A stretch of DNA of 64,000 bases from Deltaproteobacteria bacterium. GTDB lineage: Bacteria; Myxococcota_A; UBA9160; JAJDAL01. The notes beneath the pieces are model-generated. The model made no database searches and was not told the DNA's origin. It saw nothing but the letters and a program-made list of their open reading frames with translations. Position numbers and translations under genes: made by a program. This document shows, one piece after another, positions 15,811 through 24,651 of the stretch (its first letter is position 1; the number at the start of each line of letters is the position of its first letter). The DNA lies in the NCBI GenBank assembly GCA_029261875.1, contig JAJDAL010000049.1, positions 142,950 through 206,949 of the forward strand, read 5' to 3'.

Positions 15811-17976
15811 ATGGCCGAGGCCAAATCCACATTCGGCGATTCCTACGGGGAATCGACTCACGTCCGAACCCCGACGGAAGGGACGCGTCCCGCTCGCGCC
15901 CAGCCGAAACCCGAGACTTCGCCTTCGACCGCTTCGGCCGACGCGGAGCTGGCGCAGCTCGAGCAAGAACTCGAAGCCGCGCGTCGCGCGACCGCGTCCT
16001 CCGCTGCCCGGGGTGAATCCCTGGAACGGGAAGTTGCGCTGTGCGAGGAGCAAGCCCAGGCTCAGGAAGAGCAGCTACGCGTGCTGGGAGAGCGGCTGAT
16101 CGGAATCGAGGATGCGGTTTCCCGGCGCAATGAGCGCGTCTCGTCCCTCCTTGGCCCCGCCGCGCAACTTCGCGAACGCTTCGAAGAACAAGGCAGAGAA
16201 CTGGCGGGGGTTCGCGAACAACTGGCGCGCGCCCGGGATCGTCGCGTCGATCTCGAATGCGATTTGTCTCGCCATCAGGAAGAGCATCTCCGGGAAAAAC
16301 GCGCTCGTGTGGAACGCGAGCGCGATCTCGAAGCCACGCGCAAAGAACTCGCGCACGTCGTCGCTCAGGTCGAGTCGAGCACCCGAGAGCAGGCGGCGAT
16401 CGAAGAACGAATCGCAGGGCTTCAAGCCGATCTCGCGCAACGCGACGAAGAACTTTGCACGCTACGGGCCGACAACGAAGAGCGCGCCCGCGCTTCCGAG
16501 GCACTCCATTCTCAGGTCGAGCGGCTCGAATCCGAACTCCGCGATGCCCGAAGCTCACTTTCCCAGCGGGCGACCGAACTCGATGCGTTGCGGACCGATC
16601 TTTCCGAGCGTCGGGAGCGCGTAGCAGAGCGGGAAGCGGAACAGGCGGAGTTGTCTGATCGCCTGAAGGACCTCGACACCAAGGTGAGCGAGCGGTCGAC
16701 GGAATTGGAAAAGCTCAAGACGGAACTCGCGTCCCGCACCCAACGGGTGGCGACGTTGGAATCCGAGCTATCGGCCCTGCGCGATCGTCCCGCCGGCGCG
16801 CCGGTAGCGAACGACCCCTTGCGCCGGATTCCGCGGATTCGCCACAATCCGGAGCCTGCGCCCGTACTCGAAGCGCCGGATTCGACCTCGTCTTGGCGAA
16901 AAATCGACGGGGACGTATCCGTCGCAAGGCCGCTCGCTGCTTCGGCGATCCAGGTTGCGCGGCCGGTCGCGGTTCCGAGGGGCCCGGCTTCCCCGCAAGC
17001 GCGAGTCATTCCCGCACCGGTGATCGATGAAGCGGCGCGGACGGCCGACGTGACGGACAACGGAGATCTTCCGGAGATCTTCTCCTATTGGCGAGATCGC
17101 CAACTGCGCTGGAAGCTCAGCGGATGCGGGGCGGACGGTCTCGACGACCTCTTCATGCAATACGTGCAACGCCACCACGATGCGAAGCCCGATCGTCCCA
17201 TCGACATCATCAGTATCGGGGCCGAGCAGCGAGGCTTCGAAGTCGGCCTGGTGGAGCGTTGCCTCGAGCAGGGAATCGAAAACGTCTCGGTCCATTGTTT
17301 GGATGTGCACGGTACCGGTCAGGAAGAGCGACGCGCCCTGGCGGAGCAGAGAGGCGTGGCAGCCCAACTCCGCATTCCGGACCTTCAGCTCGCCGAGTGG
17401 ACGCCCTCCGGCAGCGCCGCCCTGTGCATCGCCAACTATTCGCTGCACCACGTCGTCAACCTGGAGACCCTGTTCGGGAAGATCTGGCGCGCGCTGCATC
17501 CCGGCGGCGTTTTCCTGACGCACGCACGGATCGGTCGCAACGGGCAAATGCGTTGGCCCGAAGCCATCGAGTTGGCGGCGCGCGTCTGGGAGATGGCGCC
17601 CGCGCGCTACAAGTACGACCACGTGCTCGAAGCGCTCCAGCCCGAATACCAGAACTGGGACCGCAGCCCCCAGGGTGAGGACATGCGAACCCAGGACATC
17701 CTGCCGCTGCTGCTCAAGACCTTTCACTTCGAATCCTTCGTGGGGTTCGGGAACGTCGTCGACCTGTTTCTGGATCGACGCTTCGGGTCGAACTTCGAGG
17801 TCGGCGATGAGGCGGATCGAAAATACATGGATCACATTGCCGAACTCGACGACATCAAGATCGATGCGGGCGTTGTGAAACCGACCCATATGGTGGCCGC
17901 GCTTCGCACCACGCGGGTTGCCGAGACCCAGACCTACCGCCATTGGAGCCCGCGCTACTGCCTGCGGTCCCCGTAG
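15811..17976 (+). CDS. Coiled-coil protein with C-terminal SAM-methyltransferase-like domain (paralogue 1)
   Basis: A 721-residue protein of no family I can name. About residues 45-330 are almost uninterrupted coiled coil; the last part (residues 207-325) is an array of 21-residue units. A Pro-rich linker follows. From about residue 420 a Rossmann-like domain starts at DLPEIFSYWRDRQLRWKL, with a motif-I-like strand IDIISIGAEQRGFEVGLVER, an acidic strand end (HCLDVHG), and IANYSLHHVVNLETLFGKIW, typical of class I methyltransferases. The Gly-rich loop is unusual (GAEQRG), so catalysis is uncertain. It ends THMVAALR and HWSPRYCLRSP. I chose the ATG with GGGAG upstream over a GTG nine codons earlier. 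It is a tandem paralogue of the next gene. Confidence 0.75.
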   Translation: MAEAKSTFGDSYGESTHVRTPTEGTRPARAQPKPETSPSTASADAELAQLEQELEAARRATASSAARGESLEREVALCEEQAQAQEEQLRVLGERLIGIEDAVSRRNERVSSLLGPAAQLRERFEEQGRELAGVREQLARARDRRVDLECDLSRHQEEHLREKRARVERERDLEATRKELAHVVAQVESSTREQAAIEERIAGLQADLAQRDEELCTLRADNEERARASEALHSQVERLESELRDARSSLSQRATELDALRTDLSERRERVAEREAEQAELSDRLKDLDTKVSERSTELEKLKTELASRTQRVATLESELSALRDRPAGAPVANDPLRRIPRIRHNPEPAPVLEAPDSTSSWRKIDGDVSVARPLAASAIQVARPVAVPRGPASPQARVIPAPVIDEAARTADVTDNGDLPEIFSYWRDRQLRWKLSGCGADGLDDLFMQYVQRHHDAKPDRPIDIISIGAEQRGFEVGLVERCLEQGIENVSVHCLDVHGTGQEERRALAEQRGVAAQLRIPDLQLAEWTPSGSAALCIANYSLHHVVNLETLFGKIWRALHPGGVFLTHARIGRNGQMRWPEAIELAARVWEMAPARYKYDHVLEALQPEYQNWDRSPQGEDMRTQDILPLLLKTFHFESFVGFGNVVDLFLDRRFGSNFEVGDEADRKYMDHIAELDDIKIDAGVVKPTHMVAALRTTRVAETQTYRHWSPRYCLRSP
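16429..16785 (+). repeat. Five to six 21-residue coiled-coil repeats in paralogue 1
   Basis: In translation, successive units begin DLAQRDEEL, ASEALHSQV, SLSQRATEL, RVAEREAEQ, KVSERSTEL and RVATLESEL, each 63 bases apart and each three heptads long. The DNA itself is too diverged to be a simple tandem repeat. Confidence 0.75.
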
Positions 17977-18040
17977 GGGGACTCCCGGAGCTTCACGGGC
18001 GCCTCAGAAGTACGCATTCCGCCCGCCAAACGCCTTCCAT

Positions 18041-18068
18041 TAAAGGAAAAGTCAGCCCACGCCGATAG
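18041..18068 (+). promoter_or_regulatory. Sigma-28-like promoter of the second coiled-coil methyltransferase gene
   Basis: TAAAGGAA (18041-18048), 12 bases, then GCCGATAG (18061-18068). The -10 octamer is identical to that of the upstream paralogue and differs from the E. coli FliA consensus only at the last base. The ATG is 36 bases beyond it. Confidence 0.5.
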
Positions 18069-18103
18069 CGGGCGGGTAGGGGAAACACCTGGCGAGGGGC
18101 GTC

Positions 18104-21058
18104 ATGAGTCTGCGTACGATTACCGATTCCGGCACGGGCACCAGCAAGACCAGATCGACTGCGCGAAAGCGCAGTGGGTCGAAGGCGAAGGCCAAGGCGA
18201 CTCCGGCGGCGAAGGGGACGAAGTCCACGCAGGCTTCCGCCCGCACGGCCAAGTCCGCCAAATCGCAAGCGACCAAGACCGCCAAGGCAAAAGCCAAGCC
18301 GGCTCCGCGAATGACGCGACCGACGACGCGCAAAGCCAGCGCCGTCCGATCCGCGAAAAAAACGACACGCACGGCCAAGACGGCCGCCGCAAAGCGCGCG
18401 GACCGAGCCGCTGAACTACGCGCAGAACTCGCGCGCGAGCGCAAGAGCACCGCCGCGCGACAAACGGAAAATCGCAAACTCGAACAGCGCCTCACCGAGG
18501 CCAAGCGGAAATCTGCGACCCGGGACAAGAAACTCGCAGCCCTGGAGAAGCGTTTGCTTTCGAGCGAATCGGTTCTCGCCCACCGGGACGATCTGATCGA
18601 TTCATTGGATGTCAATGCACCGGTCGAGGTTTCCGCGCGCGCGGACGGCGAGGCACCGCGCTTGCGCGAACGCGTCGCCGAACTCGAGGGCCAGCTTGCG
18701 GCTTCTCGGCAGGAGAGTTCGGCCAACGCGCGTGAAGTCGAGCAGGTGCGCGAAGAACTGGGCGTCGCCGAAGAGCGGGTTGCCGCGCGCGACCAGGAAA
18801 TGCTGGCACTCCGTGAAAGCGTCGAATCCACCCAGAGCCAACAAGCGGACCGGAACGCGGAAGTCGAAAAACTGCGCCGGGCATTGACCACAAGCCGGAG
18901 CACGGCTGCGGGGCACCAAAAGCAGGTCGCACAGCTGCAGAGCGATCTCGCCGCACAGAAGCAGGCACTCGTCGAGAAGGAGCTCGAAGCCCAGCGTTAT
19001 CAGGAGCCGCTCGAGATCGCCGAAAGCGCCTTGAATGCCCTCCGTACGCGTGCGGACCAGGCCGAAAAGACACTCGCCTTCCGCGACGAAGAGATCAAAG
19101 CCTTGCGCAAGCCTCTGTCCATGGCCCATCGCAAGATCGCCGAACGCGACGCGGCCATCGCGGATCTCCAACGCCAAATCGAAGCTGGCGCCGCCGCCTT
19201 GGCGCAGAAGGACAGTCAGCTCGCGTCGGTTCAAGTGCAGTTGGCGGAGACGGAGGGATGGGTTCGCGCCCGCGACATTCAGCTGGCCGAGTTCGAGGAA
19301 GAACTCAGCACGGTGCGCAACGCCTTCGCAAACCACGAATCGCAACTCGCCGCCTTGCGGGCGGAGCTGGGTGCCGCAGAGCAGGCGATTGCATCCCGGG
19401 ACAGCGAAATCACGGGCTTGCGCAGCACGCTCTATACGTCCCAGGAAAACATCTCGATTCGGGAAAGTGAGCTCGCAGCACTGAAGGAAACATTGGCCAG
19501 CGCCCAGGAACGCACGGCCGACCGTGAGCGCGAACTCGAAACCGTTCGCGGTGCACTGGCTGCCGTCGAGGAACAGCTGGCGAGCCGAAAGGTCCAGAAC
19601 ACGGGGCTCGAGGAACAACTCGCCGATGCGCTTCGAAAGCTCGAATCCCGGGCCGGCGATCTGCAGGATCTGCGGGAGAGCGTTGCGGCGAGCGAGCGCA
19701 CGATCGGCGCCCGCGACGAAGAAATCGATGCGTTGCGCAAACACCTGGCCTCGGCGCGGGCGAGTGTGGAATCGCGCGACGGCGAAATCGAGCGGATTCT
19801 GGCGGAGCAGGCCACTCTGCAGGGGGAATTGGCCGCGGAGCGCGAAAGAACGACTCAACTCGAACGCGAAACCACGGCGTCCCAGCAATCATTGGCCGCC
19901 CACGAACAGAAGCTCGATGGCTTGCGCCAGATGTTTTCGACCCTTCACGCGTCTCTGGGAAGCGAGGAGCAGGAATCGATTGCGACCGAACCGCCGCGCG
20001 TGGAGGCGCGAGCGGCAGCCCCTCCGCCGGAAGCGGCGGCCGCTTCCGAATCGCCTCCGCTCCGCCGTCCCGCGCTGTCGGCGCCCACCGAAGGGCCGCT
20101 GTTCGCGGAGCCGGGGACCATCGATCACGAGCTTCCGGAGATCTTTCACTATTGGCGAAATCGGCAGCTGCGTTGCAAGTTGCAGGATACCGGGGTCCAG
20201 GATCTCGACGAGTTCTACCTCAGTTACATCGTGAATGGATGCCGTGGGCAGCTGGACCAGACCTTTCACGTCTTGAGTATCGGTGGGGGAAACTGGGACC
20301 TCGAGGCGCGTCTCGCGGAGCGCGCGATCGCTGCGGGCGTTCGAAATTTCAATATTCATTGCGTAGAGATCGACCCGAACCTCCACGACCAACGCCGCCG
20401 TTTGTCCGCACAGCGCAAGATCAGCGAGTACTTGACGCTCGTACCCACGGAGTTCGCAGCGTGGAAACCTCGGCGCAAGTATCCCCTTGTCGTTTCCCAC
20501 GGCGCCTTGACGTGCGTCGAGCCGATGGAAACCGCCGTCGAGCTGATTCAGGAGGCGATGGCGCCGGGGGCACCGCTGCTGGTTAGCGACGACATCGGTC
20601 GGGCGGGCGAAGCGCGCTCGCCCGAGGCCCTCGAAGTGGTGGATCGGATCTGGAAGCTGATGCCCGAGCGATACAAGCACAACCATCTGAAGCAGCGTTT
20701 CGAAGCCAGCTATCCGTCGGAAGGCAACGACGGGCTTTCCGCGCCGGCGCAGGATCTCTTGCCGGTACTGATGAAATCCTTTCATTTCGAAGTCTTCATC
20801 GCGTTCGGAAACCTGATCGACCTGTTCATCGATTCGGCGTTTGGCCCGAACTTCGATCCCAACAACGAGCGCGACCGCCGTTTCATCGATCAGGTTTCGG
20901 AAATGGACGATGCCAAGATCGAAGCCGGCGCCATCAAGCCCACCCACATGGTGGCCGCATTGCGCATGGAGTCGGTGGAGAAACCGATCTCATTCCGCGG
21001 TTGGAGTCCGGAATTCTGCGTGCGACCGCCGACGGCGGAGGGCGACGGGAAAGGTTGA
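18104..21058 (+). CDS. Lys/Ala-rich tail, long 21-residue-repeat coiled coil and methyltransferase-like domain (paralogue 2)
   Basis: A 984-residue protein. Residues 1-110 are a basic, low-complexity tail rich in Lys, Ala, Thr and Ser (SKAKAKATPAAKGTKST), like histone H1-type DNA-binding tails. Residues 115-640 are coiled coil, mostly seventeen 21-residue units of pattern xIAxRDxEIxxLRxxL. A Pro/Ala linker leads to a C-terminal domain (from about 675, ELPEIFHYWRNRQLRCKL) colinear with paralogue 1: VLSIGGGNWDLEARLAERA as motif I with a better Gly-rich loop, HCVEIDPN as the acidic strand, and the shared ending KPTHMVAALR and WSPEFCVRPP. Function is unknown; the form suggests a filament or polar scaffold carrying a methyltransferase. 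The dehydrogenase gene starts four bases after its stop. Confidence 0.78.
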   Translation: MSLRTITDSGTGTSKTRSTARKRSGSKAKAKATPAAKGTKSTQASARTAKSAKSQATKTAKAKAKPAPRMTRPTTRKASAVRSAKKTTRTAKTAAAKRADRAAELRAELARERKSTAARQTENRKLEQRLTEAKRKSATRDKKLAALEKRLLSSESVLAHRDDLIDSLDVNAPVEVSARADGEAPRLRERVAELEGQLAASRQESSANAREVEQVREELGVAEERVAARDQEMLALRESVESTQSQQADRNAEVEKLRRALTTSRSTAAGHQKQVAQLQSDLAAQKQALVEKELEAQRYQEPLEIAESALNALRTRADQAEKTLAFRDEEIKALRKPLSMAHRKIAERDAAIADLQRQIEAGAAALAQKDSQLASVQVQLAETEGWVRARDIQLAEFEEELSTVRNAFANHESQLAALRAELGAAEQAIASRDSEITGLRSTLYTSQENISIRESELAALKETLASAQERTADRERELETVRGALAAVEEQLASRKVQNTGLEEQLADALRKLESRAGDLQDLRESVAASERTIGARDEEIDALRKHLASARASVESRDGEIERILAEQATLQGELAAERERTTQLERETTASQQSLAAHEQKLDGLRQMFSTLHASLGSEEQESIATEPPRVEARAAAPPPEAAAASESPPLRRPALSAPTEGPLFAEPGTIDHELPEIFHYWRNRQLRCKLQDTGVQDLDEFYLSYIVNGCRGQLDQTFHVLSIGGGNWDLEARLAERAIAAGVRNFNIHCVEIDPNLHDQRRRLSAQRKISEYLTLVPTEFAAWKPRRKYPLVVSHGALTCVEPMETAVELIQEAMAPGAPLLVSDDIGRAGEARSPEALEVVDRIWKLMPERYKHNHLKQRFEASYPSEGNDGLSAPAQDLLPVLMKSFHFEVFIAFGNLIDLFIDSAFGPNFDPNNERDRRFIDQVSEMDDAKIEAGAIKPTHMVAALRMESVEKPISFRGWSPEFCVRPPTAEGDGKG
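18713..19825 (+). repeat. Array of seventeen 21-residue coiled-coil repeats in paralogue 2
   Basis: Translated units start ESSANAREV, RVAARDQEM, QQADRNAEV, TAAGHQKQV, then after one 14-residue insert PLEIAESAL, TLAFRDEEI, KIAERDAAI, ALAQKDSQL, WVRARDIQL, AFANHESQL, AIASRDSEI, NISIRESEL, RTADRERELE, QLASRKVQN, KLESRAGDL, TIGARDEEI and SVESRDGEI. The phase is kept throughout, since the insert is exactly two heptads. Confidence 0.85.
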
Positions 21059-21062
21059 TTCG

Positions 21063-22370
21063 GTGAGTGCGATCCTGGAATCGACACCCGAGCAATTGGC
21101 TGCGCGCTTGCTCGCGGAAGGCAGCGGCCGTGCGTTCTTCCGCTGGGATTCGGATCAGCAACGGGTGGTGGCGTCCGCGCCGTGGCTCGAGGATGCCGCA
21201 GCGGAGCTCGAGTCCGGGAACCACGGATACCGCCAGCACGAGGCCGTCTTCCTGGCGGTTGGGCCCCGTACGGGATCGCTCTTCGGAGCGTTTCTTCACA
21301 ATACTTCGCGCGGCCAGGGACAGGGCGGCCTACGCCTTTGGTCCTATGCAAAAACCCAGGACTTCCTCTGGGACGGCCTGCGCCTCTCGCTCGGGATGGG
21401 GCGCAAGTGCGCTCTGGCGGGGGTCTGGTGGGGCGGTGGCAAGGGCGTGATTGCAAAGATGCCCGGAGCCCCGTACCGCGATGCATCCTACCGTCGCAAT
21501 CTCTATCGGGAATTCGGGGAGTTCGTCACCAGCCTGCGTGGCGCCTACGTGACGGCCGAAGACGTCGGCACATCGCCTCAGGACATGGCCGAAGTGTTTC
21601 AGACCACCCGTTTCGTCACCTGCGTGCCGCCGGAGCTCGGCGGTTCAGGGAATCCGTCGCTCGCCACCGCAGCCGGTGTGGTTTGCGCCATGGAGGCGGC
21701 GATCGATTGGAACGGCGCCGGTGATCTGCAGGGCAAACGCATCGCCATGCAGGGTTGTGGAAACGTGGGTTCGGCCATGATCGAGGAATTGTTGGCCCGA
21801 CGCGTCGAGCACATCCGCATCGCGGAAATCTCGAGTGAAATGCGCGGCGCGTTGCTCGACCGCTTCGGCGGTGAACCCGTCGACGTCCAACTGGTGCGTC
21901 CGGGCGATCTCGACATTCTCGGTTCTGACTGCGACGTGCTGGTTCCCAACGCGCTGGGGGGTGTCCTCAACCCCAAAACGATTCCGAGTCTCCAGACTCC
22001 GATCGTGTGCGGCGCCGCGAACAACCAGCTCGCGGATGACGAACGCGACGCCGCCGCGATCGCCGCGCGGGGCATTCTCTTCGTCCCCGACTTCTTGTGC
22101 AACCGCATGGGGATCGTCCAGTGCGGCAATGAACAATACGGGCACGTACACGATGACCCGGCGGTGGAACGCCATTTGGGCCGAGTGTGGGAGGGCTCGA
22201 TCTTCTGCACGACCCAGCGGGTTCTCACGCGGGCGCGCGAGGAAGGCGTCACCCCGGTCACCGCTGCCAACCGCGTGGCGGACGAACGGGTGCAGGAATC
22301 GCATCCCATCTGGGGGCACCGAGCCCGGGCCATCATCGATTCGCTCGTCTCCGAAGGCTGGGATCGCTAG
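21063..22370 (+). CDS. Glu/Leu/Phe/Val-type amino-acid dehydrogenase
   Basis: A 435-residue NAD(P)-dependent oxidative deaminase of the ELFV family. The catalytic lysine lies in GGGKGVI (Lys127), the form found in leucine/valine dehydrogenases rather than the PxGGxKGG of glutamate dehydrogenases. TAEDVGTS carries the catalytic aspartate, and the coenzyme domain begins GKRIAMQGCGNVGSAMIEEL. It would interconvert a branched or other hydrophobic amino acid and its 2-oxo acid plus ammonia. The first 60 residues are an extension without obvious match. The GTG start is four bases after the upstream stop, so it may be carried on the coiled-coil gene transcript. Confidence 0.85.
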   Translation: MSAILESTPEQLAARLLAEGSGRAFFRWDSDQQRVVASAPWLEDAAAELESGNHGYRQHEAVFLAVGPRTGSLFGAFLHNTSRGQGQGGLRLWSYAKTQDFLWDGLRLSLGMGRKCALAGVWWGGGKGVIAKMPGAPYRDASYRRNLYREFGEFVTSLRGAYVTAEDVGTSPQDMAEVFQTTRFVTCVPPELGGSGNPSLATAAGVVCAMEAAIDWNGAGDLQGKRIAMQGCGNVGSAMIEELLARRVEHIRIAEISSEMRGALLDRFGGEPVDVQLVRPGDLDILGSDCDVLVPNALGGVLNPKTIPSLQTPIVCGAANNQLADDERDAAAIAARGILFVPDFLCNRMGIVQCGNEQYGHVHDDPAVERHLGRVWEGSIFCTTQRVLTRAREEGVTPVTAANRVADERVQESHPIWGHRARAIIDSLVSEGWDR

Positions 22371-22396
22371 GGGTCAAAGGCGGGTTGGGCCATGGT

Positions 22397-23242
22397 ATGG
22401 TTTTGCCCGTGGCGCCCGAGAAACATCCTTGGAATCTGGATTTTTCCTGGCAGGTCCCGTCTGGGCCCTTTCGCGGGATCCGCGCCGAGCAGGCGCGCCA
22501 ATACGACGAACAGGGCTATTTCCTGTTGGAAGGTGCCTTTGATTCCGAGACCGTGGCCAACGTCATCGGCGTCATCGATCCCTTCGAGGCCAACGTCACT
22601 TCGTTCCTGCGTACGCAGAAGGATGGAAGTCTCTTCATCGCCCAGGCGGACGCGATCACGTTCAGCCCCAATCTCGTGCTGCAATCCGACACCCTACGGA
22701 GCTTCTGTCGTCACCGGGTGTTTCAAGATCTAGCCAGCGATCTGATCGGTCCCAACGTGCGGCTCTATTGGGAACAAGCGGTCTACAAGAAACCCGAACC
22801 GGACCGCGTTTTCCCGTGGCATCAAGACAACGGCTACACCTACGTGGAGCCCCAGCAATATCTCACGTGCTGGGTGGCGCTGACGGACGCGACCGTGGAA
22901 AACGGATGTCCTTGGGTGGTGCCGGGCGCGCACCGCGAGGGAACCCTGAAACACTGGATGACGGACGTCGGTTGGCAGTGTCTGAAGGACGCGCCGGGAG
23001 CCGTGCCGGTTCCCGTGCCCGCGGGAGGGATCGCGGTGTTCTCCTCCCTGACACCCCATCGCACGGGGCCGAACGAAACCGACGCGGTTCGCAAGTCGTA
23101 TATCGTTCAGTTCGCGCCCGACGGGGCCCATGTACTGCGCGAAGATCCCACGGGACAGATCACTCGCGATCCCCAGGGCGATAGCGCGCGCCAATTTCCG
23201 ATCTTGATCGACGGGAATCCTCCGTCCTCCAACGCCGAATGA
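22397..23242 (+). CDS. Phytanoyl-CoA dioxygenase (PhyH) family oxygenase
   Basis: A 281-residue Fe(II)/2-oxoglutarate dioxygenase. The iron ligands are His142 and Asp144 in WHQDNGYTYVE and His221 in TPHRTGPN, and an arginine for 2-oxoglutarate follows. PhyH enzymes hydroxylate diverse substrates, often lipids or natural products, so the substrate is open. I chose the second of two overlapping ATGs because only it is in the conserved frame. Its stop overlaps the permease ATG (ATGA), so the two are coupled and may handle one substrate. Confidence 0.88.
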   Translation: MVLPVAPEKHPWNLDFSWQVPSGPFRGIRAEQARQYDEQGYFLLEGAFDSETVANVIGVIDPFEANVTSFLRTQKDGSLFIAQADAITFSPNLVLQSDTLRSFCRHRVFQDLASDLIGPNVRLYWEQAVYKKPEPDRVFPWHQDNGYTYVEPQQYLTCWVALTDATVENGCPWVVPGAHREGTLKHWMTDVGWQCLKDAPGAVPVPVPAGGIAVFSSLTPHRTGPNETDAVRKSYIVQFAPDGAHVLREDPTGQITRDPQGDSARQFPILIDGNPPSSNAE

Positions 23243-24636
23243 TCGAGGTTCCGAGTGGAGTGCTTCCGCCGCCGGGTCGGCGCGCCATGCCGGCGCCGAT
23301 CCCGCTGCGCGCCATGCTGGGGCCCAGCATCATTCTCGCCGGGCTCTCGATCGGAAGCGGAGAATTCGTGCTCTGGCCGCGCATCACGGCAGAATGGGGC
23401 TTCGCGGTGTTTTGGGCGTGCTGGGTGGGGGTCACGATCCAGTTCTTCCTGAACATGGAAATCGAACGCTGGACCCTGGCGACCGGGGAAAGCGCGGTGA
23501 CCGGGTTCTTCCGTTTGGGTCGCGTGTTCGGTTTCGTGTTTCTTCTGGGTGGCAGTCTGCCCTGGATCTGGCCCGGCTGGGCAACCGGAGCCGGGCAGCT
23601 GATCGTTTGGGAAGTTGGGGGCAACGTCACATTCTACGCGGTCGCTGGGTTGGTGTTGTGCGGTGTGATCCTGTCCGCGAGTCCTGTGGTCTACCGCACG
23701 GTCGAGCGATTGCAGTTCGTCCTCGTCGGCGGGATTTTCATCTCCTTGGTCATTCTCGTCGCCCTGGTGGTGCGCGCAGACGCGCTCACGGCTTTGTTCG
23801 CCGGAGCCTTGGCGGTGGGGCAGATCCCGGAGGGTATCCACCTTCCGACCCTCCTGGGTGCGCTCGCGTTCGCGGGCGCAGGCGGTACGGTGAACCTCGC
23901 TCAATCGAATTACATCAAGGACAAAGGCTACGGAATGGGAGCGTGGATCGGCCGGATCACGAGTCCCTTTACGGGACGCTACGAGGCGGCCGAGAACACC
24001 GGATTCGTATTCGAGGCCACCGAAGAAAATCTCGCGCGCTGGCGGATCTGGTGGCGCCGCACGAATCTCGAACACTTCTTTTCCTTCTACGTTTTGTGCG
24101 TGCTCTCCTTGGCGCTGTGTTGCCTGCTCACCTACTCGCTGCTCGAACCCGGAGCCAGCGTTTCCCCCGGACTGGGCTTCATCGAAGATCAGGCACTCCG
24201 GCTCGAGGCGCGCTTTGGTTCGGCGGGTCGACACCTGTTTCTGGGCGCCGGCATCGCGGTCTTGTTCTCGACGGAGCTGGCATTGCTGGACGCCGTGTCT
24301 CGCGTGTTGGCGGATCTCGTCAAAGTCAGTTTGTTTCGCGATCGGGAGATCGGGCTCTCGCGCATCTATTTCGGAATCTTGTGGCTCATGATCGGTTTTG
24401 GCATCGCGGTGCTCGCGATTGGACTCGACCAACCCTGGCTCCTCCTGGTCATCTCCGCCGCCCTCAATGGGTTCGTGATGTTCGTGTACGCGGGATTGTT
24501 GCTGTGGTTGAATCTGCGGACCTTCCGCGGCGAACTCCGCCCGGGCTTCGTGCGCTGTGGGGCGCTGGTGACGGCGGTTTTGTTTTTCGGGTACTTCAGC
24601 GTGCAGGCGCTGCGCGACCAGCTGTCTCGCCTGTAG
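23239..24636 (+). CDS. Nramp-like LeuT-fold permease lacking the DPGN metal motif
   Basis: A 465-residue protein with about eleven transmembrane helices. The first helix, GPSIILAGLSIGSGEFVLWP, aligns in style with the Nramp helix GPGFL...DPGN, but the metal-binding Asp-Pro-Gly-Asn is replaced by IGSGEF. It thus belongs to the Nramp-related permeases whose substrate is not established and is unlikely to be a manganese/iron carrier. A soluble insertion near residues 230-270 (ITSPFTGRYEAAENTGFVFEA) separates helix groups. Translationally coupled to the PhyH gene upstream; a short-chain acid carrier follows 15 bases downstream. Confidence 0.75.
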   Translation: MIEVPSGVLPPPGRRAMPAPIPLRAMLGPSIILAGLSIGSGEFVLWPRITAEWGFAVFWACWVGVTIQFFLNMEIERWTLATGESAVTGFFRLGRVFGFVFLLGGSLPWIWPGWATGAGQLIVWEVGGNVTFYAVAGLVLCGVILSASPVVYRTVERLQFVLVGGIFISLVILVALVVRADALTALFAGALAVGQIPEGIHLPTLLGALAFAGAGGTVNLAQSNYIKDKGYGMGAWIGRITSPFTGRYEAAENTGFVFEATEENLARWRIWWRRTNLEHFFSFYVLCVLSLALCCLLTYSLLEPGASVSPGLGFIEDQALRLEARFGSAGRHLFLGAGIAVLFSTELALLDAVSRVLADLVKVSLFRDREIGLSRIYFGILWLMIGFGIAVLAIGLDQPWLLLVISAALNGFVMFVYAGLLLWLNLRTFRGELRPGFVRCGALVTAVLFFGYFSVQALRDQLSRL

Positions 24637-24651
24637 GAGAATACGTCCGCC

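Noticed and set aside
13588..16053. An 821-residue minus-strand frame running from kdsB back through the phosphofructokinase gene
   Set aside because: Only the last 251 residues are KdsB. The rest is antisense to a well-supported gene.
18713..19825. Could the periodic region be a CRISPR array or DNA satellite?
   Set aside because: The period of 63 bases exists only in protein; the DNA units differ too much and the frame is open throughout.
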